Origin: Haliotis asinina
Taxonomy: Eukaryota > Mollusca > Gastropoda > Lepetellida > Haliotidae
Length of the DNA: 64,000 bases
Assembly (NCBI RefSeq): GCF_037392515.1
Contig: NC_090288.1
Span: 1,860,001 to 1,924,000 of the forward strand
Direction: 5' to 3'
How positions within the stretch are numbered: the first letter of the stretch is position 1; each line of letters starts with the position of its first letter. A program made the position numbers and the translations under genes. Under the pieces are notes generated by a model that saw only the letters and a program-made list of their open reading frames with translations, had not been told where the DNA came from and ran no database searches. This document shows positions 9,083-19,000 of this stretch, piece after piece.

Positions 9083-10612
9083 TCAGACTTCCACATGTGA
9101 GGTCAAGGTCACATTTGAGACGCTCTGAAAGTTATCGGACTTCGAGTCCTCGAGCTGGTATTCCGAGTGTGTGGAGGTCACTTCAACACACCTTGGCTTG
9201 AACATACACCAGAACGTAGCTCTGTACATCTCACTCAGCATCATATGTGAGAAGAAGTCCACGGACAAGCCTAGGAGGACACATGTTGAGCCCAGGTCCT
9301 GAATCAACATATAGACGTTCTTGTAGTAGTGGGAGAAATAGCCGTACACGGGACTGAGGTCAAAGGCCATGGAGTTGCTCACCATGGGCACAGCAAGGAC
9401 TAAGTACAGGCAGTTTGTGACGAGGATCGTGACTGTCGTCTGCTTTTCACGCGCTTTTATCTTGCCTGCCACTCTGGAATTGGTGATATTTTCTCTGAAC
9501 TGCCTCTGACGACGAAGGGAGATGACAACGAGGATGTTGAAGATGAGTGCCGCTGTAACGGCCAGATACACAGTCAGCACTCTGGCTGTCGTTGACCACG
9601 CCGTAACCATGGAGACATGATTCTTGTAAAAACCTGTCTTGCAGACACTGTAGGTTGTGATTCCATCTTTGTGGTTGGTGATGACGGTGTTGCGAACAAG
9701 GCTATGGACATGGACGAGCAGGGAGAAGAGAGACACAGCCATGATGAACTGCCCAGGAGAGTGAACCAAGCGGTATTGCTTGGCTTTCAACGGCGTCGTG
9801 GTCACTAAGAACCTCTCCATGGAAACAACGCAGGCAATGATAAAGGTGAATCGCCTGAGAACCACCGCGACGTAGTTGGCGACGTAGATGCCGAACATGG
9901 CGGAGAAGAGGTTGGTGGCATTGCCGTACGTGACCAACCTGACAGTGTAAGGGATCATGACGAGACTGTAGAGGACCTGCGAGATGCTGCTGGCCAACAG
10001 GTATGCGTTGGTGCTGGATCGCATGGACTTTCGGCAGAAAACGCAGATGTTTATGGTGTTCAGGGCCGTCCCCATAAGGATGATGGGGATGTTTAGTTTC
10101 ATGAGGACGCCACTCACCTGGTTATATGTCGTGTCTGAGAGAAGCGGTGTTTCGTCCGTACTGTTCTCTCCTGACGGACGATGAGCACCTTTTGTGTTAT
10201 TTCCTCCTGGAATACGATGTGCTCCCTCTGTACCATTCTCCTCTGATGGGCGGTGTACCCCGTCCGAAAGATCACGTGAACCTTCTGTTCCATTCTCTTC
10301 TAACAGATGTGCCCACTTTGAAAGAATATGCGCTTCGTCGGTGTCATTACCCCTTGAGAGACTATGTGCTTCCTCTGTACCATTCGTTTCTAAGGGGAAC
10401 GAAATTTTGACGGTCCCCTTCTCGGCTGAGCGTTCTCGAAGTGTAGTGTCAACTTTCCGGTCGGTTGGAAACTGGGGTGCTCCAACCCCGTTCCTCTCGG
10501 AGCAGTTTGATAGTTGAGCTTCACCCGTGACATTACAGACTTTGAAAGCGGTGTCGCACAGAGGCACTTGACTGACGGTCAAAATAGTGAACAGTATCAC
10601 ACCGATACTCAT
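9083..10612 (-). CDS. Class A GPCR, peptide/chemosensory-type, intronless
   Basis: A single-exon frame of 509 residues. Residues 1-20 look like a signal peptide. Residues 27-160 form a hydrophilic ectodomain with at least seven N-glycosylation sequons and degenerate ENGTEGAHR-like repeats of about 16 residues. Seven hydrophobic segments follow: about 172-194, 202-224, 238-263, 286-308, 342-366, 390-412, 433-456. The TM3 end reads SMERF (for E/DRY). There are marked departures from the class A pattern: TM2 STNAYLLASSISQ has Gln where Asp2.50 is expected; no Cys is seen at the start of TM3; TM6 LYLVLAVPM lacks the CWxP Trp; TM7 has SVDFFSHMM for NPxxY. The basic third loop and TM5-TM6 spacing are typical. 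Such receptors in gastropods include FMRFamide-type and expanded intronless chemosensory families. The ligand cannot be told. A broken copy is unlikely, as the frame is full length. Confidence 0.85.
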   Translation of the reverse strand: MSIGVILFTILTVSQVPLCDTAFKVCNVTGEAQLSNCSERNGVGAPQFPTDRKVDTTLRERSAEKGTVKISFPLETNGTEEAHSLSRGNDTDEAHILSKWAHLLEENGTEGSRDLSDGVHRPSEENGTEGAHRIPGGNNTKGAHRPSGENSTDETPLLSDTTYNQVSGVLMKLNIPIILMGTALNTINICVFCRKSMRSSTNAYLLASSISQVLYSLVMIPYTVRLVTYGNATNLFSAMFGIYVANYVAVVLRRFTFIIACVVSMERFLVTTTPLKAKQYRLVHSPGQFIMAVSLFSLLVHVHSLVRNTVITNHKDGITTYSVCKTGFYKNHVSMVTAWSTTARVLTVYLAVTAALIFNILVVISLRRQRQFRENITNSRVAGKIKAREKQTTVTILVTNCLYLVLAVPMVSNSMAFDLSPVYGYFSHYYKNVYMLIQDLGSTCVLLGLSVDFFSHMMLSEMYRATFWCMFKPRCVEVTSTHSEYQLEDSKSDNFQSVSNVTLTSHVEV

Positions 10613-11069
10613 CCTTCACAATACGCGGTGTCGCAAGTCGCCACCAGCAGGCCAGTACACAACAGCCGTTGATGGCCTCTGCTCAATGACAAATGACCAG
10701 AGCTTGTGTTTCCTGAGTGCTCAAGCTGGATAATCAGACGCAATAAATTGTAGACAATTCTTAGGTTTCGTAAACGAGCGTTTCTGGCACGTGAACTTCA
10801 TCCATACAGTTCGCCAAGATTAGAAATCCATAAAAGATTAACAGAGACTAACCTATCGCGTTTGTAACAGTCAGTGGCAGAGCTCCCCGCATTTACTCGA
10901 TCGATGAAAGAAAGTCATTTCTTATATCAGGTGATGACAAATGTGATCCTCTTGAAGACAGGTAAACGATTCAGACCGGACCGGTGTACGATAAAAGAAC
11001 GTATGTGTGCACTAGGAGGCTAGTCAGGTGATGGCCATATTGGTGTCTACACAGTACTGTTTCAATGAC
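10613..11069. other. Upstream region of the GPCR gene
   Basis: Presumed promoter region on the minus strand. No TATA box, repeat or exon could be assigned with confidence. Confidence 0.35.
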
Positions 11070-11338
11070 TTGTGAAGGTCCTGGGTAGAGTAGGCCTTCA
11101 GCAACCCATGCTTGCCATAAAAGGCGGCTGTGCTTGTCCTAAGACGCGACTAACGGGATCGGGTGGTCATTCTCACTGACTTGGTTGACACATGTCATCG
11201 GTTCCCAATCGCGCAGATCGATATTCATGCTGCTGACCACTGGATTGCCTGGTCCAGACTCAAATATTTACAAGCCGTCGCCATATAGATGGGATATTGC
11301 TGAGTGCGGCGTAAAACTAAACTCACTCACGCCAGTTC
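11070..11338 (+). repeat. SINE-A copy, full length, sense
   Basis: It runs from TGAAGGTCCTGGGTAGAGTA to GGCGTAAAACTAAACTCACTCA. Conserved landmarks are GCAACCCATGCTTGCCATAA, CTAACGGGATCGGGTGGTC, ACACATGTCATCGGTTCCC, CTGGTCCAGACTC and the tail. GTGGTCATTCTCACTGAC and GGTTCCCAATC, about 30 bp apart, could be a decayed box A and box B. At least ten more full or partial copies are in the window. Confidence 0.85.
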
Positions 11339-11409
11339 ATTACTCCTCCTGCACACAGAGGTCTACACAAACGTTACTACAGGCGTCAAGACAGATTCAA
11401 CATGGGGCT

Positions 11410-12325
11410 ACACCGACGTCAACACACCGGGACAGGACAAGCAGACGTCAACACCGCGGAACTGGACAAGCAGACGTCAACACACCGGGACAGGACAAGC
11501 AGACGTCAACACCGCGGAACTGGACAAGCACACGTCAACACACCTGGGCAGGACAAGCAGACGTCAGCACACCGGGACAGGGCAAGCAGACGTCAACACA
11601 CCGGGACAGGACAAGCAGACGTCAGCACACCGGGACAGGGCAAGCAGACGTCAACACACCGGGACAGGACAAGCAGACGTCAGCACACCGGGACAGGGCA
11701 AGCAGACGTCAGCACACCGGGACAGGACAAGCAGACGTCAGCACACCGGGACAGGACAAGCAGACGTCAATACACCGGGACAGGGCAAGCAGACGTCAAT
11801 ACACCGGGACAGGACAAGCAGACGTCAACACACCGGGACAGGACAAGCAGACGTCAACACACCAGGACAGGACAAGCAGACGTCAACACACCGGGACAGG
11901 ACAAGCAGACGTCAGCACACCGGGACAGGACAAGCAGACGTCAGCACACCGGGACAGGACAAGCAGACGTCAGCACACCGGGACAGGACAAGCAGACGTC
12001 AACACACCGGGACAGGACAAGCAGACATCAACACACCGGGACAGGACAAGCAGACGTCAACACACCGGGACAGGACAAGCAGACGTCAGCACACCGGGAC
12101 AGGACAAGCAGACGTCAACACACCGGGACAGGACAAGCAGACGTCAACACACCGGGACAGGACAAGCAGACGTCAGCACACCGGGACAGGACAAGCAGAC
12201 GTCAACACACCGGGACAGGACAAGCAGACGTCAGCACACCGGGACAGGACAAGCAGACGTCAACACACCGGGACAGGACAAGCAGACGTCAACACACCGG
12301 GACAGGACAAGCAGACGTCAATACA
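11410..12325. repeat. 29-bp minisatellite, about 31 units
   Basis: The unit is GACGTCAACACACCGGGACA-GGACAAGCA, with CAACACACC/CAGCACACC and GGACAAGCA/GGGCAAGCA variants. All three plus frames stay open because the unit lacks stops; the 29-residue protein repeat is an artefact of three 29-bp units. It begins about 70 bp after a SINE-A tail. Each unit holds AGACGTCA, one base from a full CRE (TGACGTCA). Confidence 0.95.
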
Positions 12326-12359
12326 GATCTTAATACAGATAAAATATTCCGGGCACGGG

Positions 12360-12453
12360 TGGTTTGACTGACACTGGGTGGTCCATTTGACATTAGATGG
12401 TTAATCTAGCGTCAAGAGGTTTATCTGACACTAGTTGGTTCATCTGACACTAC
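12360..12453. repeat. Degenerate GGTGGTTCATCTGACACTA repeat, first part
   Basis: Loose repeats of about 24 bp; the same phrase continues at 12615-12740 on the other side of a MITE/tRNA-like insertion, so the insertion split an older array. Confidence 0.65.
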
Positions 12454-12613
12454 AACATATGTCATATTTGGGATTTCACTTTCTCAGTAAAATACAAATT
12501 CTAGTACTGATTTGGTTGAGTCCCACCCGTGATTCGAACCCGCACCCTCAGAGTCAGGCACCTAAGCTCCAGCACACAAAGTCAGCCGCCTAACCCGCTC
12601 AGCCACCGCGACT
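12454..12613 (-). mobile_element. MITE arm plus tRNA(Leu/Ser)-like core
   Basis: 12454-12513 is one arm of the MITE family (ATGTCATATTTGGGATTTCAC). 12514-12613, read on the minus strand, is tRNA-like with a long variable region: box A GGTGGCTGAGCGGG, box B GGTTCGAATC. Acceptor-stem ends GTCGCGG and GGGACTC do not pair well, so it is a tRNA-derived module and not a working tRNA gene. The second MITE arm is absent. Confidence 0.65.
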
Positions 12614-12614
12614 T

Positions 12615-12740
12615 TAGGTGGCTCGTCTAACACCAGGTGGTCCATCACACACTAGGTGGTTCAGCTGACACTTGGTGGTTCATCAGACTCAGTGGTTCAT
12701 CAGACTCAGTGGTTCATCTGACAACAGGCGAAGCTGCTCA
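12615..12740. repeat. Degenerate GGTGGTTCATCTGACACTA repeat, second part
   Basis: Continuation of the array interrupted at 12454-12613, ending in CAGACTCAGTGGTTCAT duplicates. Confidence 0.6.
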
Positions 12741-14430
12741 TCAGGCGGTACGATTTTTCGCTTATATTTTATGAGTGCTTCGACTCCAGTGAAGCGTTGC
12801 GGGTGGTCTCCCAAAACACCGACAACCCAGTCCCAATCTGTATATCCCTTTGTGATACGTAGAGGATATTAGATGAGTGATCATGTCATACCATGTATAC
12901 GACACGAGTGTCTAAATGTTCGTTTTTCCGAGCATCAACCCTTGGACCCGAGGGAGCAGTGAAAACCTCAATGTTAATTTCCAATTGTTTGAAGCACGGG
13001 TACAAAACTGTTTGTAGCCATCGCTAGATTTAGCAGACGACAAGAAAAAATGATTTAGAGTAAAATCCCTTCTATCGATTTCCACTCGCAAAACATCGGT
13101 AATTTCCGTACATCATACGTCATTCAAAGTTATTCGAGATAAAGAAATACCACAACGAAGTACCAAATGAGTTCGACATTCCCAGCTGGGGACAAGGAAA
13201 ATGTTACGCGCTTGTAAAGGGGCTACATTGAAAATAAGAGCGCTCATCCAATTCGAAAACGACATTTATGTGTGAGGCAAGATAATGTATGATATGGCCA
13301 CGAATATTATATTCTGTTTATTTCCGAAGTCGTGAAATGAGGAAAATAAACCCAACTCTACTTTCAAACAGTTGGCTCCCCTACCCCCTGTCGGGTTCTC
13401 ACGCAACGTCATAGAAGCAACGTGAGGTCATCATGACAAAGTGATATAATACCCTAGAGCATCTAATGAACAATATTAAAGGTGCTTGTTAAACAACTAT
13501 AATCCAAAGTTGAATACGATTCTAAGATTTATATGATCAGTTGACAAGGTAAAATAATGAGGATTCGCAGTCTTCATTTCACTTCAATCGACTTCATCAG
13601 TACATTTTCACTGTAAACTGTGTAATAGACAAAACATGACATCAGTATGGCTGGTGTTCGCAATGTTGAGTTTGTCACAGAAAGGCGGCACCCAAGTCCT
13701 ATTTGAGTTTTATCTTCACACAAAAAATGTTGAGAGATAGAGTTGTATACACTGGAAGTGTGTCACGTCAGCCTGTCGAAGAAGAGAGTCACAACAGCTG
13801 GAAACATTGTGAAGAATATCAAAGAATGTAAGGATTCTCCAGGGAATAGCCAGGTCTGGTTAGGCAGCAGCCTGAGAGCAAAGGAGGAGTCAATACAGAT
13901 GCACACCCTCTACACGGAGGAATTCACTGTGATACGGACGATGCCATCCATTGGCACCTCATCCTTGTTAACAAATAAGACATTGAAACAACACACTACA
14001 ACAGAAATTGGTATTTACAGTTTGTTGTGATGATGTTATGATATTTATTGAAAGTAAACCCCAGGTTCAGTGTTGTTGAACCTTTGTTATGATATTTTTG
14101 CTATCATCCATTAAAGCCATTCTCTGAAACTCTTGGTTTTATTTTTGCCCATTAAAAGCATTCTGTCACTGTCTGTCTGTCACAGTGTTTGAGCTGGTCC
14201 ATTGTATGAAATAGGTAACTGGCAGGAGATTAGCAGAGCGCTGGACCATGGAATTTCTTGCTATAATCTGTAAGGGTAATGGGCTGAGGGGGTTTAGGGA
14301 GGGTACTGTATTCCTATGTCATTCCATCAAACAAGAATACAATCACCCTGCCTAAAGGCTCAAACAGACTGAAAGTGACATTTCTACATTATCACTGGAA
14401 CAGAAAAAAGACACTTCATTCTTTTAATAG
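12741..14430. other. Intergenic stretch between GPCR and pseudokinase genes
   Basis: A 95-codon plus-strand frame at 13743-14030 has no recognisable domain and no clear coding bias. ATTAAA at about 14110 could end a plus-strand transcript. It may be an unannotated or non-coding transcript; I do not call it a gene. Confidence 0.3.
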
Positions 14431-14436
14431 CACCAT

Positions 14437-16022
14437 TTTATTACAAAATTACATGTTATATTTTCATAATAGCAGACGGTTAGTGTGATCACTTGGGTAT
14501 GCAGTACAAGATGCTTGACATGATTATTGCTTATACCAGCTGTACTGTTCTGTACTGTACTGTACTGTACTGTTCTGTACTGTACTGCACTGTAATGTAC
14601 TGTACTGTACTGGAGGCATGACTATGATGTGTATGGCATCAACCACTGAAGCCGGCAGGACAAGACAGACCAAAACTGTTCATTTGGTAGATTCACGAAT
14701 TAATGAACAAATAATGATTTTAAATGCCTGCACACTGGACTCCCTGTACCTGGATGTATCTTGATGTATTGCAGCATGAGAGATTCAGCAACCATCATAC
14801 CAAGCACCAATAAGTGTTGTAAAATATGCATCAATCTATCAGACTTGATGTGTGGCTATGACAGGTCAAGGTCACAACAACTTGAGGACATAAATCAACA
14901 GTTTAGAGAAATGACTCTTCAATGTACTCAAACAAATACTGCTTCCAGTAACCAGTTACATAGAGCAGTTGAAACAAAACAAGACAACAACATGCTAACC
15001 ATAGTAATAGTGAACTCTTCATCATAAGTCACAAGTTTTGGCCAGTGGTGCCATTCCAACAAACAGTCACAAGAATAACAATCAGTACAGAAATCAACAT
15101 GTCAAACAAAATGCTTGCCTACATTCTTTGTAGGTACTAACAGAAAGTAACAATCATACTCAAGTGATCTTAAATATGAATTTATCCATAGTTAAAACAA
15201 ATTGACAACAATACAACAAGCCCAACACTGAACATTCTTTCCTCTCCATGGAGTCATTCTTGCAGTGTGACTAGGTATGACGAGACTGGATGGCTGTTCA
15301 AGAAGAACCACTGCTGTGTGTCTGGGTGAACATTAATCATCCACGACGTTCAAAGGATGAGGTGTTCTTTGATCAATTGATACATTGCACGGGTAATATG
15401 CTGGCTGTATGATTGGAAACATATGGTATTATTGCAACCATGCCTGCCTGAAATACATGTTAACATGTGTTGTATTGCAGAACTATTTCTAGAAATCTAC
15501 TGGCAACAAGCAGCCTCTCACAGATCAGTGTCTGCACAAAAGACATCACATAAAGTTTGAAAGCACAGAGGGCACATCTTCATCGTATGCAGGTAGTCAT
15601 ATGTACAGTCCGGAAAAGTTCATTCTGTGACAGTAATCTTGTTAGAAGGCTTGGTTGTGTCGATATTGAACTTCAGTCAGAGTGGAGACAGATGTCTGTG
15701 ACAAGAGGGGAGGTGTCGAGGTTCTGATACATGCATGATGAACACAGATCCATCGATAGATGGTATGTTGGTCCCCAGGAACAAAGACCCATCAACAGAT
15801 GGTACACTGGTCTCCAGGATCACTGTATTGAACAATAAAGTGTGTATCTTTTGTGTACAGAAACTTGTGTATCTGTATCATGCAACAGACACTGGTCACC
15901 CAATAACATCGAGATAATTTGTTGGCAGCAATTTCACAACAGATTCCTCCATACTGGATACACAACCATTACACTGCCCTGTATATTGTTTATAATCCTT
16001 GTCCGATGTCCAAGTCTGCTGT
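14437..16022 (-). other. Probable 3' UTR of the pseudokinase gene
   Basis: Downstream of the stop at 16023-16025 there is no further coding exon. A minus-strand AATAAA (plus TTTATT at 14437-14442) is the best transcript end. 14528-14615 is a CTGTA pentanucleotide microsatellite. Confidence 0.5.
14528..14615. repeat. (TGTAC)n pentanucleotide microsatellite
   Basis: TGTACTGTACTGTACTGTTC and close variants for about 85 bp. Because it is nearly self-complementary it can fold into a long hairpin in either strand. Confidence 0.9.
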
Positions 16023-19000
16023 TCAGACCCGAGGAGCACTGCGGTCGTTAGTGATGGTCTTCTTCAGTGTATGGCCTTTCCTGATGGATCCAAGGAGAGC
16101 CCCCCTGCTTGGGTCCGAGGTGGAGGGCTGGGGTTGAGGAGAAGCTGGTGGGGGTGGTGGTGGGCCAGGAGGGGGAGGAGGAGGGGGTGGAGTTGTATTG
16201 GTCATCGAGGACATTGACGCAGATCTGGACACTCTCTTGGACTCTGATTTCCTGTGGAAAAAGATAAGCAGAGTTCAAGAAGGGCAGAATCCTTCCACAG
16301 ATTTAACCATACTTAAGACTGGAAAGCAACTGTGTGAAGTATTTACTGTCACAACACTAAACAGCCAATCCTGCAGCAACGACACTACCACTATCACCAT
16401 CTGAAGCAAGCGAGTGACATTAAGACCAGTCAGCTGCTTATAGCAACAATAATTAGACAGATTCTGCATGGTGTCTATGCTTGGATTCAACAATGGAAAG
16501 AATACTGGATCATGTTACTCACCTCTTATCTGAGCCCGATTTTGACTTTGACCTGCAAGAGAAAAAGGACACTGTGTAGTGACTCGGTGCCCTATGTGAA
16601 CCCTCTAGATAGTGTGTGTAACATGCAGATAGTGTGTAACATGTAGATAGTGTGTGTAATCTTTATATAACATGTATAGCCTGTTGATACTGTCTGTAGC
16701 CTGTTGATAATGTCTGTAGCCTGTTGATATTGTCTGTAGCCTGCTGATACTGTCTGTAGGCTGTCGATACTGTGTATATCTGTATATCATGCAAGTTTAG
16801 CTGGTATTTAGTTGTCTAGCCTGTATGTATAGCAATGTGAGTCACCAGTTACTGACCTACTCATCTTCTCCTGACTGATATGAGTCTACAGTGAATTGAG
16901 TCATCTGTCTACTGTGATGTAAGTCTCCTAATGTCTACTTTGATGTTAGTCACCTACTGTCTGCTGTGATGTGAGTCTCTTAAAGTCTATAGTGATGTGA
17001 TACACCTACTTTGACTTGCCCTTCCTGACGGTCTTCAGCAGATTCTTCATGGAGCTACTCAGATGTATCTGACAGAGAAAATTACACACTGTTAGTTGCT
17101 TTTCCTACAATCTGCCTGCGCATGGGTAGAGAGGAAAGTGTTATTAAGCAGGTTTTTAAATGTAGCTTAGTCTGTTTTTAGACTTTATCTTTCCTGGTTT
17201 AGACTTTATCTTGTATATGAGCTGTTGTTCTCCTTAGTCGAGAAGATCAAACAGGCAGGCATTATTGAAAGGGGAGACAACTCACTGGTGCTGGGTTATA
17301 TGTCATCATCTCCTGGAGGCGGATGCTGCTGAAGAACATATGCTTGGAGACCTGTGGAACAAGTCAACATTCATCATGTCAAGACGAGACATTGTTTGTT
17401 GGGGTTTAAAACTTGGGCTGGAGCAGTACAACAGGGTGAGGACAGTGGCACAGCAGGGTAAGGGTCAGAGAATGTTGGGTAGGGGCGTGCAACAAGGAGA
17501 GGGCGAGGGCACAGCTGGGTAAGGGTGAGAGAAGGTAGGGCAGGGACGTGCAACAAGGCGAGGACGGTGGCACAGCAGGGTAAGGGTCAGAGAAGGTAGG
17601 GTAGGAATGTGCAACAAGGAGAGGGCGAGGGCACAGCTGGGTAAGGGTCAGAGTGAGTGAGTGAGTGAGTGAGTGAGTGAGTGAGTGAGTGAGTGCGTGA
17701 GTGAGTGAGTGAGTGAGTTTAGTTTAGTTTTACGCCGCACTCAAAAATATTCCAGCTATTTGCCAGAGGTCTGTTAATAATCGAGTCTGGACCAGACAAT
17801 CCAGTGATCAACAACATAAGCATCGATCTGTGCAATTGGAAACCGATGACATGTGTCAACCAAGTCAGTGAGCCTGACCATCCGATCCCGTTAGTCGCCT
17901 CTTACGACAAGCATAGTCGCCTTTGATGGCGAGCATGGGTAGCTGACAGCCCATTCTCTTCTCAGAATGTAGGGATGTGCAACAAGGCGAGGGTGGGGAC
18001 AGAGCAGGGTAAGGGTCAGAGAAGGTAGGGTAGGGATGTGCAACAAGGCGAGGGCGGGGACACAGCAGGGTAAGGGTCAGAGAAGGTAGGGTAGGGATGT
18101 GCAACAAGGTGGGTTGACTTGCTACCGTCTGCCATTTGTGTAAAGATTGTATAGCTGAGGGTCAAAATCGGCTTTACACCACAGGTGGTGTACATTAAAG
18201 TGTCTGCCCTTCTCTAGATACATTGTACTGTGAAGCGTTTCATGCCAGGTGTCATCTCAGATTGTTAATGTTTTTTTAAAATATCTTTAATCCTCGCAAA
18301 GACATGAGGGCCTGTGCTCTGGATATCCTCGGGATATGGAAACACATCATCAAAAATCTTACCTCCCGTAAAGTGGGATACTTTCCGGACTCAGGTTCAA
18401 ATATAAAGTTCATCACCTGTAACAACACCCACGTAATATAATCAAGTCATGATATCACTACATACACTTCACCACACATCAGTTCTGTTCACCTATCGGG
18501 CGCGTTAGTAGGTCATGCCACTTCATGAGCCCTTAGTACTTCCAGTCACCTTTTCGAAAGGTCTCATGGTTGTTGGTTGACTGTGAGGAACCAATAATCC
18601 TCCATTGAAAACAGATATCTGATCTAACCCTCCCCAAACTGGCTAACTATGACAACAGCAGTTTGGCCCAGTCCTAGAAAGTCATATTTGGTGGTTACGC
18701 AATTTGGAATGACAACAGGATCTCTAATATATGCTTGTCACAGGAAATCTGATACCGGAAGTAAAGTGGGCCCATCTTGCATATCTGAAGTTGGCGCATA
18801 CAAAGGAAGCCAGGAACCAGCTTTGTACTGGAAATAGTGCCTTACAGGCTCTGGGCAGATGGACAGACTGTTTACCTCAACTATGATTGGAGACTGATGG
18901 CCTGTCAGGTTCTGGGGCTCTGGATGGGGGGCATCTAGCTCGAAACCGAAACACATCTCAAACAGCAGATGACCTGACAAGAAACAGAACATAACCATAT

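Noticed and set aside
9617-10517. Plus-strand frames opposite the GPCR
   Set aside because: Shadows of the GPCR coding frame.
11185-12371. Three overlapping plus-strand frames of 320-380 codons
   Set aside because: All run through the 29-bp array and differ only in frame; upstream parts are a SINE copy.
12514-12613. Functional tRNA gene
   Set aside because: Box A and box B are good but the acceptor arms do not pair and the sequence sits in a MITE arm context.
13743-14030. 95-codon plus-strand frame as a gene
   Set aside because: No recognisable domain, signal peptide or coding bias; kept only as a possible transcript.
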